Shown: positions 33,826 through 46,126, numbered from the stretch's first letter. The stretch: DNA of 64,000 nt from Pegoplata infirma (GCA_963921195.1 OY992537.1:64220400-64284399); one strand, 5' to 3'. Translations and numbers: made by a program. The notes: generated by a model from the letters alone, not told the origin.

Positions 33826-35170
33826 TTTTAAAATTTAGCTCGAGTTTTTTTTTATGGCCCACTGAAGTTTTTAATTATTTTTCAAAGGAGTTTAGAATAA
33901 GTAAAAAAAAAATTATTAAATTTAATTTTGAGCTAAATGAGGTTAAGAGATGTGCAACGAAATTTGATGACGGTTTTTTTCTTAGAACATATTAACCCTC
34001 TATCTCCCATTTTTAGGGGTCACTTTAGTCCCTTTTCCAAATATCGTCGTAGAACACCACTTACACTTGCTTTTAAATGGTTAACATGTTCTAAAAAATT
34101 TTTCTGCATAGAATTTCATTGTTAGTTGTAAAAGACCAAAAATTCGTGAGATATAAGCAAAATGCTTAAAAAAGTAAAATTTTTAATTATCATATATTGT
34201 TAAATTGTGATTCACCACAATTGAAATAATTCGACAAAATATAACAAATGTACTTCTGAGCCTAATACTGTTAATAGCTATCTTCGGTAAAATTTTATGT
34301 TTCTTTTTTCTTAAAATATATTAACCCTCTATCTCCTTTTCTCAGGGGTCATTTCAGTCCCTTTTTTAAATATTCTTATAAAAAAACACTTAAACGTGCG
34401 TTTAAAGTGTTAAAACGTTCTACAAACATTTAATAGATATCTTTAATCATTCCAAACCCATTAAAAAAAAAGTAAAGACTTCAATGGGCCATAAAAAGAA
34501 CTCGAGCTAAATTTTCAAAACAATTCGTTTTTGGTTTACAAATGGTATACCTTCATTTTTTGTTTTGTTCAATTTAAGATACACTATGTGACCTCAAATT
34601 TGTTGCACAGTGTATTCTATTGAAGCTTTAAGTTATGTGAAATAACTCTTAAATTATAAATTATATTCAAGGAACTTTAAAAAAGTAATTTAGTATTACG
34701 CTTTAACCTTTAAACGCTCGTTTTATTAAATTTTATAAAAATATTTTAAATAAGGACTAAAATGACCCCTTAAAATGGGAGATGGAGGGTTAATATGTTC
34801 TAACAAAAGAACCGCCATTAAATTTCACTGAAGACACCTTAAGACATTTTTTATCTCAGTAGTATTTTTAGTACATTTTTTCGACCTATTTCAGTCTACT
34901 TTGGTAAAAGCTATTTAACAATATATGATACTTTACAATTTCGCTTTTTAAAGCATTTTGATTATATCGCACGATGTTTTGGTATTTGACAACCCCTAGT
35001 GAAATTTGATGCTTAACATTTTTGTAGAACATTTTAACTATTAAAACGCACATTTTAGTGTTGTTCTATGAGGATATGTTAAAAAAGAACAAAAATGACC
35101 CCTAAAAATGGGAGATAGGGGGTTAATGTATTCTAAAAAACGAACCGCCATCAAATTTTACTATAGATAT
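33826..35170. repeat. Repeat cluster with ACCCTCTATCTCC modules in both directions
   Basis: The module CCCTCTATCTCC..TTTTAGGGGTCA occurs directly at about 33992 and 34323, and inverted at about 34770-34795 and 35098-35125. The first part is bracketed by inverted ends AATTTAGCTCGAG (33831) and CTCGAGCTAAATTTT (34501), with ATGGCCCACTGAAG against CTTCAATGGGCCAT. Together it looks like overlapping foldback elements. Non-coding. Confidence 0.65.
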
Positions 35171-35271
35171 GGAAGGATTCCAAAATTTTTGAAAACAAAA
35201 AAAACACTTTTTCGACCTTACCTATTTTAGTTTGCATAAAAATTGGCATATCAATTCTCGAGATCTGTGTC

Positions 35272-37400
35272 GAATTTCGGTTTTTGTTATTTAGTCAAAA
35301 TTGTGAATGGTTCGCGTTTTATCGCTGTTCAAAGTTGGTATTTTGCAACAATTTAATGAAAAATACATGATGTTTAAATGATCGTATCTTTGGAACGCAT
35401 CATCCGATTGTCAGGAAATAAAGCGCAAAATAATGGTTATGTCCTGGTCTTAAAATAGAATTTTGAAAAAGGATAGGATGCTTTGCAAAAAGGATATTGA
35501 AATTAAAAAAATGTCCTTAATTTGCAAATATCTCAAAATGCGTATCTTTAATTTTCCTATATTTTTTTGCACATATAGCCCTAAATATACTTAACAACAT
35601 ATGCAAATCCCAAATTGGGATGGTAAGCGGTTTAATTATAAACGTGGTTTCCTTAAACGACTTATTGATTTTTGTTAAATAACTCTTGTTTACAAATGAA
35701 AAACAATTTCAGAGCAGTAACCGCGACTTTTTTTATATGCATTTTGGACCGCTAAACTCAAAAATTTCATCAAAAGAACATTTCGCGAATAACTTTTTGT
35801 TTAATGAATTTTTTAGCGTTTTTTGGAGGTATTTTGACTATTTTTCTTATATCTTAAGTTCTGTTTATCTGATTCTCTCGCAATAAAAACCAAATTAAAG
35901 ACAATCAAATTTCCAACAAATCCTACATTCATCGTTTTTCCATCAGTTCATAGGTTTACACGCAAATAAATTTTTTAGCGTTATTTGGAGGTATTTTGAC
36001 TGTTTTTCTTATATCTTGAGTTCCGTTCACCTGATTTTTTCGCAATAACAACCAAATTAAAGACAATCAAATTTGCAACAACATATGTTAATCCTAAATT
36101 GGAGTGATGAGAAGTTTAAGAAAAATCGTGTTTTTTTTAGGTGCATAATTCATTTTATTAATTTTTTAAATTTAATTTTTTTTTTAATTTATCAAAAAAA
36201 AAATATTTTTTTAAACTAAGATAAAATGTATTGCTTAACAACAGTCATCTGATTTAATCCGTGTGTTTTATATTTTAAATAATAATTGTAAAAAAAATAA
36301 TGAATTTTGTGTGGAAGCAGATTTTTCTGAAAGTTATACTTTTACCAGTGTTCAAGAAAATAAATCTTACAACTAGACAAACAACCAAGCGCCAATACAT
36401 GCATTTAAAGTGTATTTTAATTGGAAGAATGCAAAACAAAACCTACAACTTTAATAACACTGTGCAACAAATTTTGATAAATTAAAAAAAAAAATTAAAT
36501 TTAAAAAATTAATAAAATGAATTATGCACCTAAAAAAAACACGATTTTTCTTAAACTTCTCATCACTCCAATTTAGGATTAACATATGTTGTTGCAAATT
36601 TGATTGTCTTTAATTTGGTTGTTATTGCGAAAAAATCAGGTGAACGGAACTCAAGATATAAGAAAAACAGTCAAAATACCTCCAAATAACGCTAAAAAAT
36701 TTATTTGCGTGTAAACCTATGAACTGATGGAAAAACGATGAATGTAGGATTTGTTGGAAATTTGATTGTCTTTAATTTGGTTTTTATTGCGAGAGAATCA
36801 GATAAACAGAACTTAAGATATAAGAAAAATAGTCAAAATACCTCCAAAAAACGCTAAAAAATTCATTAAACAAAAAGTTATTCGCGAAATGTTCTTTTGA
36901 TGAAATTTTTGAGTTTAGCGGTCCAAAATGCATATAAAAAAAAAGTCGCGGTTACTGCTCTGAAATTGTTTTTCATTTGTAAACAAGAGTTATTTAACAA
37001 AAATCAATAAGTCGTTTAAGGAAACCACGTTTATAATTAAACCGCTTACCATCCCAATTTGGGATTTGCATATGTTGTTAAGTATATTTAGGGCTATATG
37101 TGCAAAAAAATATAGGAAAATTAAAGATACGCATTTTGAGATATTTGCAAATTAAGGACATTTTTTTAATTTCAATATCCTTTTTGCAAAGCATCCTATC
37201 CTTTTTCAAAATTCTATTTTAAGACCAGGACATAACCATTATTTTGCGCTTTATTTCGTGACAATCGGATGATGCGTTCCAAAGATACGATCATTTAAAC
37301 ATTATGTATTTTTCATAAAATTGTTGCAAAATACCAACTTTGAACAGCGATAAAACGCGAACCATTCACAATTTCGACTAAATAACAAAAACCGAAATTC
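35272..37400. repeat. Long inverted repeat, about 926 bp near-identical arms
   Basis: Left arm 35272-36197 and right arm 36472-37400 are inverted copies, separated by a 274 bp loop. By eye only a few substitutions separate them: A/G near 35305, A/T near 35360, G/A near 35372, G/C near 35418. Both arms also hold a shorter direct repeat, CTTAAGTTCTGTTTATCTGA / CTTGAGTTCCGTTCACCTGA, within each arm. There is no long reading frame. The loop has no recognised gene. A transcript through it would fold into a hairpin of over 900 bp, so it is either a young foldback or a hairpin RNA locus. Confidence 0.92.
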
Positions 37401-38666
37401 AATAAAAATCAGAAGAATGGATATATTAATTTTTGGATAAATTGAACCACCATCGGCTGATTGCCTATGCTATTTAAAATGGAACCAGTCTATGTATAAA
37501 CATTATGTAGCTCAGAAGTTGATTTAATACATTTCTTTGACCTTTTTTAGACGACTTTAAAAATAAAAATAAATTATTTTCCAAAAAAGGATGTTTTTAT
37601 ATTTTCCACACTGCTAATCCGATTTTGCCCAAATTTGGCATTAATATATATCTAAGGAATATTAAATTGCTTACAAAGTTTTTTTACGATCGGACAATTT
37701 TTGTAGGTGTTAAAGCGTTTCAAAGAAAAAGGATATATGGCAGGACCTTGAGTCCTTGCTCCGATTTAAGTGAAAATTTACACACACGTTGTTAGTGGAA
37801 TGTGCATCAGCATGACCACTTTTTGTAATTTTTTGTGCATTATTGAAGCTAAAATTACATTTTTCAATTTCAGAACACATGGGAGGTAGGCGTGTCCTTG
37901 CACCGATTTTTCCAAAAAATCATATTTTTCTTAACTAATATATTTTATGTTAGTGTACCAAATCTCAAAAATATCTGACAACTCCTTCTAATTTTGTCCC
38001 TTCGTTACATGGGAACGAAGCACTGTGGGGCGGGCCTAAAAAAAATTGACAAAAACCCTGTCCGACTTTTTAATTTTACGAACATAACATGCCTGTGCTA
38101 ATAAAAAATCTTCGTGCCATTCAAAAAAATTCTTTATCAAAAAGCGGTTAAGATCTTTAAAAGAAAAGCTTGTGTGAAATTTTTATAATTTTTTTTTATA
38201 AAAAAAAATCGTACTGAGCATAAACTGTGAAAACACATCATCACAAATTTAATACTTTATCTTTAAAAAAACATCATAATAAATACAAAAAGTTGCCATT
38301 CAATTTATGAAAGTGTAAATTTTATTGGAAATAAACTTTTCACATTATAACATTAATATGAGACAATTCATAACTTGATGAAATTTACAGGACTGCTGCA
38401 GGGAACATTGACAGTAATTGTTAAAATATTAAAATTTAAAAAGTATGAAAGTTATAGTCAAGACAGGGAATTCTGAAATTTTGATTCACAATTAGGGTCC
38501 CATGGGGTCTCCAGATGGGGTCACCAAAATATCTAAAGAAATTTTTCCTTAAGTTTGGAAAACTCTCTTGATTATGATATGGATTCAAATAAAGTCAATA
38601 AAATAAAAAAAAAATTAAAAATTTGTTTCTTTAGAAAATTTTTAGAACTTACGAACATTTTTGACT
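37401..38666. other. Gene-free stretch
   Basis: AT-rich, with short GC-richer phrases such as GGCAGGACCTTGAGTCCTTG. No coding sequence, terminal repeat or tandem array recognised. 38490-38530 (AGGGTCCCATGGGGTCTCCA) recalls the repeat debris at 32.3 kb. Confidence 0.35.
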
Positions 38667-38745
38667 ATGAGATTCTGAGAGTCTGAGTCTCAGATTCTTA
38701 TACATTTTTTTCCTATAAAAAAAAAAAATTAGATTTAGGGACAAT
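38667..38745. repeat. Isolated relic of the CTCAGATTCTGAGA repeat
   Basis: GAGATTCTGAGAGTCTGAG, TCTCAGATTCTTATACAT and TTTTTTTCCTATAAAAAAA in the order of the 24441-26575 unit. Only one or two units remain, 12 kb from the array. Confidence 0.5.
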
Positions 38746-39870
38746 TTTCAAACAGAAAAAAATATTTTTTGTTAAAAATATTTAAAAGGAATGCAAGTGT
38801 GATATTTTAGCATAAAAATAGTTTTATATTATAAGTTTTATATAAAAAAAACTTAACAAAAAACTAAACATTTTTCCCCTTACTTTTACTGCATCCTCAA
38901 GAGCGCTCTTTGGGTGCCCTTCGGTATGCTATAAAAAAATGCTGTGTCGCCAAAATCTCGATTTATTTTTGCTGGGATATGTAGGTCCTATATTACAAGT
39001 TACAAACATCAACACACAATCCACTTAACCACTTTCAAAGTGTTGCTTAAATTTTAGAATTTTGTATGAAATTCCCCATATATGTATATCATTATTAAAT
39101 ACTCCCATAATAATATTGAATACTTTAGCAGCCAATTAAAAATTTGTATACTTAACTTTTTCAATTGACCTCTGGGCCATAAAAGTTTTGATGGCGGTAG
39201 TAAAAAGCAACAGTAGGAGAAATTGAAAACTAAAGTTTTAATACAAACAGTATAAGTACAGTTGTGTGCAAAGAAATAGTTTTACAATGATGTTAAACAG
39301 ATGTTTGAAAATATTTTTTCAAAATTTAAAATTGGGTATTTTTCCAGAACATTTCAATAACAGTTTTTTTTTCAAAGGCGGGTTGTAAAAAAATGTAAAC
39401 ATGATATGCGAAAAATTTTATTTTATTTAACAGTTTTGTGTAATTTCATTGCATTACTAGGTCCCAAGGAGGAAATGCTTTCTAAGACCAATTATTTGGA
39501 ATGGAAAATTTTTCTGGATAGCTAAATAATAATTATAACCGAACTGAACACATTTGCTTTAAAAACTTTAACTTATAAACGAATAAAAATTCATTTAAAA
39601 TTTAATTTCTGTGAATTTAGCATTAAAAGCTACATTTTCCAAAAAATACGTAAAAGCTGTTTTTAAATAATTTTTTTCACATTGAGCTTACGATATTTTC
39701 TTGCACATATCTGTTAAAAAGTACACCAGCTATATTCAATAATACCTTCAGATGCAAAAACACGAGTGCAAACAAACACAACTTATGGTATAAAAATGGC
39801 ATTAAAGATTATGTAGTTTATAAACGTGGGAGTACTTTAGAGAACAATTTTTGTTATATAATAATAATGG
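38746..39870. other. Gene-free stretch
   Basis: No gene or transposon end recognised. Ordinary AT-rich sequence. Confidence 0.35.
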
Positions 39871-39944
39871 GGCCCCTATAGGTTATTTGGTAGCGTGTTA
39901 ACATTTGAACGTAGGGGTCGTGTGCTCAATTCCCACCAGAGGCC
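39871..39944 (+). tRNA. tRNA-like 74-mer, probably a tRNA pseudogene or SINE head
   Basis: The span is 74 nt with a 7 bp acceptor stem, GGCCCCT against AGAGGCC (one mismatch). It has a D-arm-like GGTTATTTGGTAGCGTG and a T-arm-like GTGTGCTCAATTCCCAC with an internal promoter B-box resemblance. The D stem and anticodon arm do not pair well and no anticodon can be named. No T-rich terminator follows at once (the first T7 run is at 39953). A decayed tRNA or the 5' part of a SINE are equally possible. Confidence 0.4.
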
Positions 39945-40350
39945 TTGGTTTGTTTTTTTGCTACATCGGGACGACGGTCATTGTAACCGAAAGGTTTTCA
40001 AGACATTGTCGGGCTTGGCAGTTCATCTCAAGCTCTATGTAAGAGTCAAGGAAAAGAAATTTTGAGATTTTTTTTAAATTTTTTGAACGTAGGAAAAAAC
40101 TGCATTTTTTTTGCGCAGATTTCAATAGTGATATCTCGAAAACCATTCGACCGATTTCCAAATTTGATTTTTGTGTTCAGAACATCAAAATGTATCGCAA
40201 GGGGGCCGTTCATAATCCCTAGGGGCATTATCTCCATAACGGAAATGGAGATTATGAACGAATACTTTAAGGCCATAATGACCATATTATTATTATTGTG
40301 GGGACTACGACCGTTTCCAAAACGGGCATTTATTTAATAATACTTACAAG
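39945..40350. other. Gene-free; palindrome at 40207-40261
   Basis: GTTCATAATCCCTAGGGGCA.. opens and ..GGAGATTATGAAC closes a local inverted repeat of about 55 bp. The rest is unassigned. Confidence 0.4.
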
Positions 40351-40880
40351 GGAAGTCTCCCTGGTGTCACCTTCCGATCTTCAAGAAATTCGGATATGTT
40401 GTTAAGAACGAAAATTAATTCGACACGTATTTTTTTTTAGCGGCCCAAACTCATTTTTAGGGGGGGTCTATTTGTATGGGGGGAAATGGATTTTTTTCAT
40501 GTGTGCATGAAATGTGTGGTATCAGATTAAAGGTATTAAAAATACCTATCTCGTGGTGCTAACCACGGGCCAAAGAAGTTAATATTTTTCGATTTATTAA
40601 CAAAAATGTCCTAAAATTTTGGTATTTTACTCAATATGACGAAAAGTTGTGCATGTCTGGACACGTTCTTATAGGTTTTCAAAAGACCTTTCATTTGGTA
40701 TGTAACATGACTATAAACGAAAAAAAACTGAAAAATGTCCTTGTCTTCTCCCCTCCTTTTTACCCCCTAAATATGAATTTGGGCCGCTAAAATAAATACG
40801 TGTACCTTTATTTTTTCTGCTCTACAAAATAAAACCAATTCCATAAAGATCCGCGGGTGACACTAGGGAGACTTCCCTTG
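40351..40880. mobile_element. Foldback MITE, TTA-flanked
   Basis: Ends CAAGGGAAGTCTCCCTGGTG on the left and its inverse CACTAGGGAGACTTCCCTTG on the right. The flanks are TTA on both sides, which would suit PIF/Harbinger-type insertion, though this is weak. The arms extend inward through CGTATTTTTTTTTAGCGGCC (left) and GGCCGCTAAAATAAATACG (right). Non-coding. It sits directly against the left edge of the LINE that follows. Confidence 0.72.
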
Positions 40881-43484
40881 TTAGTTAACAACAGACGCTT
40901 TGTTCTCCGGCTCCTCATTTCAGGAGATAGAAAAAGTACCAAAGTACAATTTTTTACCCCTCTAAAATCAGTATTCCTAAAAAGTCCTATATTTCATTCT
41001 GTTCTGGCTTCTTCACCTTGCACTCTGGGATACCTGAAAGATCCTAATGGGGTGTGGTCTTCCTCCAGTGGAGAGTCGCTGGATCTCCTTTTAAACACGC
41101 ATTTTCCTGGCAATTCCATGACGCCGTTTCAAGCTTTGGAACGTTCTGACGCCCAAGCATCTGAAATTGCTTCGGAAATAATATTTATTAATAATATAAA
41201 CATTAATCTGGGCGATAAAAAGCTAAAAAGCTTCAGGCCCTATAAGTCTCCGGGACCTGATGGTATAATCTCGGCTGAGTTGCAGCAAGTGTCGGACTAT
41301 ATAGCCCCGCTGTTGTATAATCTATACACAGCATGCATCAACTGGTCGTATATTCCTTTAAAATGGAGGGATACCAGAGTCGTCTTTATTCCGAAGGCTG
41401 GGAAAAGTTCCCACACAGCTCCGAAGGATTTCAGACCAATTAGTCTGTCTTCTTTTTTGTTAAAGACAATGGAACGAATGAAAGACTCATATTTGCGTAG
41501 AGTGATTGACCCGGGGTTGCTTTCCACAAAGCAACATGCATACAGCAAGGGTAGATCAACGGAAACAGCTCTGCATGAGCTCGTTGGTACCATCGAGAGA
41601 TCGCTTTCGGTAAAGGAGTACACTACGGTGGCCTTTCTTGATATAGAGGGGGCTTTTAATAATGTCATCCCAGACTCGATAATTTCGGCATTGTATGGTC
41701 TGAAAGAAAAGCGTGGGATCGTTTTAATGGTGGAAAACTTACTTGCCAATAGACGTATAACGTCTGAATTGGGAGCGTCCGTCATATCTCGATTTGTCAA
41801 TAGGGGCACACCACAAGGAGGAGTTCTATCGCCGCTTCTTTGGAACCTGGCACTGAATTCAATGCTGCTTTCCCTAGAAGCACGTGGTTGTCATGTTGTC
41901 GCATATGCTGACGATGTCGCGATAGCGGTAAAGGGGAAGCATCTGCCAACATTGAGGGACATTCTTCAGGGTTCTCTGAAAGAGTTAATCCAAGTAAAAC
42001 GGAGATTGTTTTGTTTACAAGGAAAAATAAGATTCCTGCTTTTGATCCTATTTCTCTGCACGGCACTGAAGAGCCAAGATGCTTGGCTCCATCTGAGAAG
42101 GTGATCAGGTGTCATATTGAGGAACGGGTGAGAAAAGCAACGATTGCTTTATATTCCTGTAAAAGGGCCATTGGAAAACGATGGGGTTTTAGCCCTCAAG
42201 TCGTTCATTGGATCTATACAGCAGTGGTGCGTCCAATTTTGCTGTATGGAGTCATTGTCTGGTGGCCTGCTTTAGAAACAAAAGCGAACTGTGTCTTTAT
42301 CACAAAGGTACAGAGAATGGCGTCGATGTGCATCACTGGTGCTCTTCGTACAACACCTACGGCTGCATTAGAAATCCTCCTTCACCTGATACCATTGGAC
42401 ATATTGGGTAGGCAGTATGCGGCTGCGTCGGCAATTCGACTTAATAGCACGCTGCAATGGAGGAGCAGCGATTGTGGCCATAGCGCGATCTTGAAGAAGA
42501 TAACAATACCACAAAATGTGGACTGTGCTCCCTCTTTGAGCCTCTTTGAGCGCCACTTTACCACTATGATACCATCCAGGGAGTCTTGGATGGGGGACAT
42601 TCCGGGTAGTGGAGCCACCATAAATTTTTACACAGATGGATCGAGGCTGCACGAACAAGTGGGATTTGGAGTCTATTCAGAAGATTGAGCCTGGCTCGAA
42701 GATTGCCAGATCATTGCAGTGTTTACCAATAAAGATGCTGGCAATAAAGGAAGTGGCTGACTGGTTGAGCTGCAATGTCTTGTCTACAACCGCAGTCAAC
42801 ATCTATACTGACAGTCAAGCCGCGGTAAATTCCCTGGATTCAATGTTTCTGAAAACAAGATCTGCCCTTAACTGCCGCACGTCTTTAAATGAGATGGCCA
42901 AGCAGTTTAACATACGACTCATATGGGTCCCAGGGCATAGAGACATTCCAGGGAATTGCAAAGCCGATGAGCTTGCAATAATAGGAACTACCTTACAAGT
43001 TCCAACAGAATTGGAATGTGTTGGTATGCCTCTAGAAACTTGCAAGCAAAACCTACGGCTTTGTTCTGCGACGGAGACTAATCAAAGATGGGCAAATGGA
43101 TGGACGTGTGAGACAACACGACTGATTTGGCCTTCTCTTAATCAGGGGCGCACAAGTGAGCTGATATCGCTTCCAAGAGGAGAGATTTCGACGGTGGTTT
43201 CTATAATTACCGGACACTGTCTTATAGGGAAGCACGCAGAGCGGTTAAATGTGCCGGTTAAATGTGCGGTTAAATGTGCGAATGACTTTAGCCGAAGTTG
43301 CATGGATTAAGAGGAGTTGGAAACTATCGAACACTTTATTTGCCATTGCCCGGCACTTTCTGGTCAGAGACTTGCTTCACTTCGATCTAGGGAGCTGTAC
43401 GACATTTCTGATTTGTCGGATGTCAAAATTCAACATCTAAGGAGTTTCATAAGAAGCTCAAACTGGTTTAACGACAGGAACTAG
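40881..43484 (+). pseudogene. Non-LTR retrotransposon (LINE) with RT and RNase H, decayed
   Basis: 5' truncated; no endonuclease is seen. The RT core runs from about 41015 to 42000: LGYLKDPNGVWSS, SPGPDGI, DFRPISLSSF, FLDIEGAFNNV (motif A), RGTPQGGVLSPLLWN (motif B) and YADDVAI (motif C with the catalytic Asp pair). A frameshift and small deletion lie near 41970, before VNPSKTEIVLFT. The connecting region continues to 42600. RNase H starts with TDGS near 42632; after another shift near 42690 come TDSQAA and WVPGHRDIPGN with the ADELA end. The expected Glu segment is damaged. A final Cys/His knuckle (about 43290-43370) is split by a stop at 43308, and coding ends at 43484. The motifs fit the I/R1/LOA group of insect LINEs carrying RNase H. 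It would copy RNA into target-primed DNA if intact; this copy is dead. Confidence 0.88.
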
Positions 43485-44751
43485 TAGGGAAACCTATTAC
43501 GGTCCCGTGGTATCACAATGGACCTCTGTGTTGATGTAAAACGTCAGCAGCCACTTACTACCTAACGTACAACCTATTGTTTTAGGACCAATATCTCAGG
43601 AGAAAGTACAGAAATACACTTTTATACCTTTTTGCCCCTAAATCAGAATTTCCAAAAAGTACTTTTTATATACTGGTTGTTTCTCTAAGGGATCCTACAT
43701 TCCAAATTTTTAGTTTCATTATTTTAAGATAAGTGACTCTATTTTCCGGGAGATGAACTTTGACTGCAAACTTAAAGTACCATTTTGTATAAAAAAAAGT
43801 ACCACAAATGCCCCTTAAAAATTTCGATTCTACCCTGTTTTTTTTATTAAATTAAAAAACAATGATTTTCCCTTATTTATTTTTCTTTAAACTTTAATAA
43901 AATTGTGCGTACAGCCATTTTATACATTCATTAAGTTCTCTGTGAAGCATTAAAAAACGCAATGAAAAAAACTCACACAAAAGAGATTTTTACTGCAGTG
44001 TGTTTGTGTGAAACATTGTAAAGTGTGACGGGATGATGTATATAAAAAAAGTCTGTAACGAGCTGCTGCAAATGCTTGACCAACTTCCATCAGTGTGGTT
44101 AACAACTTTAATTAATAACGGTTATGAATGATGATGATGATTTTTTTCTTCATCTTTACACACACACACACACACTCTCTTCATTTCGCAACTCGTGCAA
44201 CATAGTCTTGCATCCTTCTCTTGTCCGTGTTCTTTTTTAACTCATTTAACTTTGTGTTTTATTTTAAAATAATTTGCACGTACAACTTCTTTTATGTTTT
44301 CAAAAATTACATCATAAACTACACAAAAAAAAGGAAAGAACTTGTACTTGGGTACTTGTTTCGCTTTTATTATAATAATAATGCCAGCAAGATGCGCGAG
44401 ATTGTAAAAGGCAAAGAGGTTTCTTTTAAAAGGATACCCTACAACAGGATGGATAGTGTTTTATAAGTTTTGGAAAAAATGGAGCTCATTCTTTCGCGGT
44501 AATATTTATTAAAGGATAATAAAAGGATCTGGATTTGAATTCCCAATTCTGAATAATAGCCTACGAAATATTTATTTTATTTTAATGTGGTCTTTTAAGT
44601 CCTTCCCAAAAGAAACTGTTTTGAAAAATTTAATGTTTCCCGTTAAACTTTTTTTGGAAAATATTCCTATTCGCGATTCCGATTCCTCAAAACCTACCAT
44701 CCATGGTTAAAGATTAGATAAGATTAAAAGTCTGACCAAGAAGGTTATTAA
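43485..44751. other. Gene-free stretch after the LINE
   Basis: 43560-43700 (ATCTCAGGAGAAAGTAC, TTTTGCCCCTAAATCAGAAT, GGATCCTACATTCC) recurs at 40910-41000, 50140-50260 and 54410-54500, so it is a repeat linked to these LINEs. A CACACACACACACAC run lies at 44160-44175. No gene recognised. Confidence 0.45.
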
Positions 44752-45219
44752 AAAATGCCTGCGAATTTTGAACTCTTGCCCAAAACATTAAATCATGATA
44801 ATGTTTTGCGGAAGATTTGGGTGTACTTGCCAAAGCAAAGTTTTTTTTAGAAAAAATAATGTTATATTACTTTGCTATTCCATGTAAAACGAGGTCGAGG
44901 ACCCCATTAAAAAAACAAAAGATCTGTACATTTCGTAAGTGAGTGCAAATATAAGTGCAAAAAAGTTTTTTTACATTTTGGAGAGTATAAAAGATTCGGC
45001 ACCAAAGAATATATCACTTGTTTTATGTACATTTGATAAAGAAATGGAAAATTTTTATGCGAAAAGCTTAGACTTGGTGAAAAAGAAGTTTTGGTAAAAA
45101 AAAATATTTTTTTATTCACGAAAAACAAAATTATGTTAAAAAAATTGAATGAACCCAAAATTTTTGGTGAAAAAAAATTTTGATGAAAAAAAATTGTTAT
45201 TGTTAATGGTATGAAAATA

Positions 45220-45230
45220 TTCGTGGTTCG
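45220..45230 (+). promoter_or_regulatory. Pol III B-box-like motif
   Basis: GGTTCGATTCC is a perfect B-box. It stands in a 300 bp segment of different sequence inserted in the REP-A copy, about 90 bp upstream of the hammerhead-like motif. No convincing A-box is visible at the right distance. Confidence 0.35.
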
Positions 45231-45318
45231 ATTCCGGACTGGGTATTGATATTAATAAAAAATTCACATATTAGAAAAACAATTACCATTAATAAAACAA
45301 ACTGGCATTTAAATTCTA

Positions 45319-45376
45319 CTGATGAAGACAGTTAACTGGAACTGTCCGAAACCGGTATAGGAATACCAGAAATGTC
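45319..45376 (+). ncRNA. Hammerhead-ribozyme-like motif, possibly decayed
   Basis: CTGATGA (45319-45325) is followed by GACAGT, an 8-base loop and the exact complement ACTGTC (45327-45346), then CGAAAC with GAAA at 45348-45351. After that comes a GGTAT..ATACC hairpin (45354-45367) and a GTC at 45374-45376 as candidate cleavage site. This is the order of conserved boxes of a hammerhead. Weak points are an A/C mismatch at the base of stem II, an internal loop below stem III, and a poorly paired stem I. Hammerheads are known in retroelements of animals. Activity is unproven. Confidence 0.35.
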
Positions 45377-45487
45377 TATAGCTTTTAGAAATTACAATTT
45401 TTCTTCTACATTTTTCAACTCAAACCCTTATAACAAATTGAATTAGAGCCCGTGCTCGATCTGTACTAACAGAAAAATCAACAAAAA

Positions 45488-45939
45488 ACAAGTAAAAAAG
45501 TTAAATTCGGCCTTGCCGAATGTAGTGATACCCTCCACAATTTAAAAAAGATTATCGCAAAAAACTTTATTTAAAAGGAAATTACTTTTGAAAAAAAAAA
45601 AAATTTTGAAAAAAAATTTCCGCGAAAAAAAATTTTGGTAAGAAAAATCAGCGATTTTTTTTTTTTTTGTCAAAAATATGTTCGTACTTGTTTAAATACC
45701 ATTTGGTGTTCAATTATGTTCACATATGTCAACCAGAAGCCGAATTAAAGCATTTTGTATTTTTAGGTTATGTTGAATGTACTGAAATTTTTGAGGTGTG
45801 CTTGCATTTTCGTTCATAACTTTTGAACCGCTGAACCGATACGCTCAAATGCAATACCAAACTTCTCGGGAGAACTTCCAATAAATATTTTAAGTTTCAG
45901 TCATCTCTGTGCAATATTTTGTCCGCGACAGCATTTTCC

Positions 45940-45977
<38 letters not shown>

Positions 45978-46126
45978 GGACAGACGTACATCGCTAGAAT
46001 GTCTTAAAATCGATCGGGCATCATGAATATATATACTTTATGGGATCCCAGATCGATATTTCGATGAGTTACAAACGGAATGACAAACTTATGTATACCC
46101 TCTATCACTAAGTGGAGGGTATAAAA
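45488..46126 (+). mobile_element. DINE-like element, copy C
   Basis: Same modules as copy A, from ACAAGTAAAAAAGTTAAATT to CACTAAGTGGAGGGTATAAA, with a GACA run of about 40 bp at 45944-45985. Confidence 0.78.

Noticed and set aside
41297..41809. 170-codon minus-strand frame
   Set aside because: Antisense shadow of the LINE reverse transcriptase, whose plus-strand frame carries all RT motifs.
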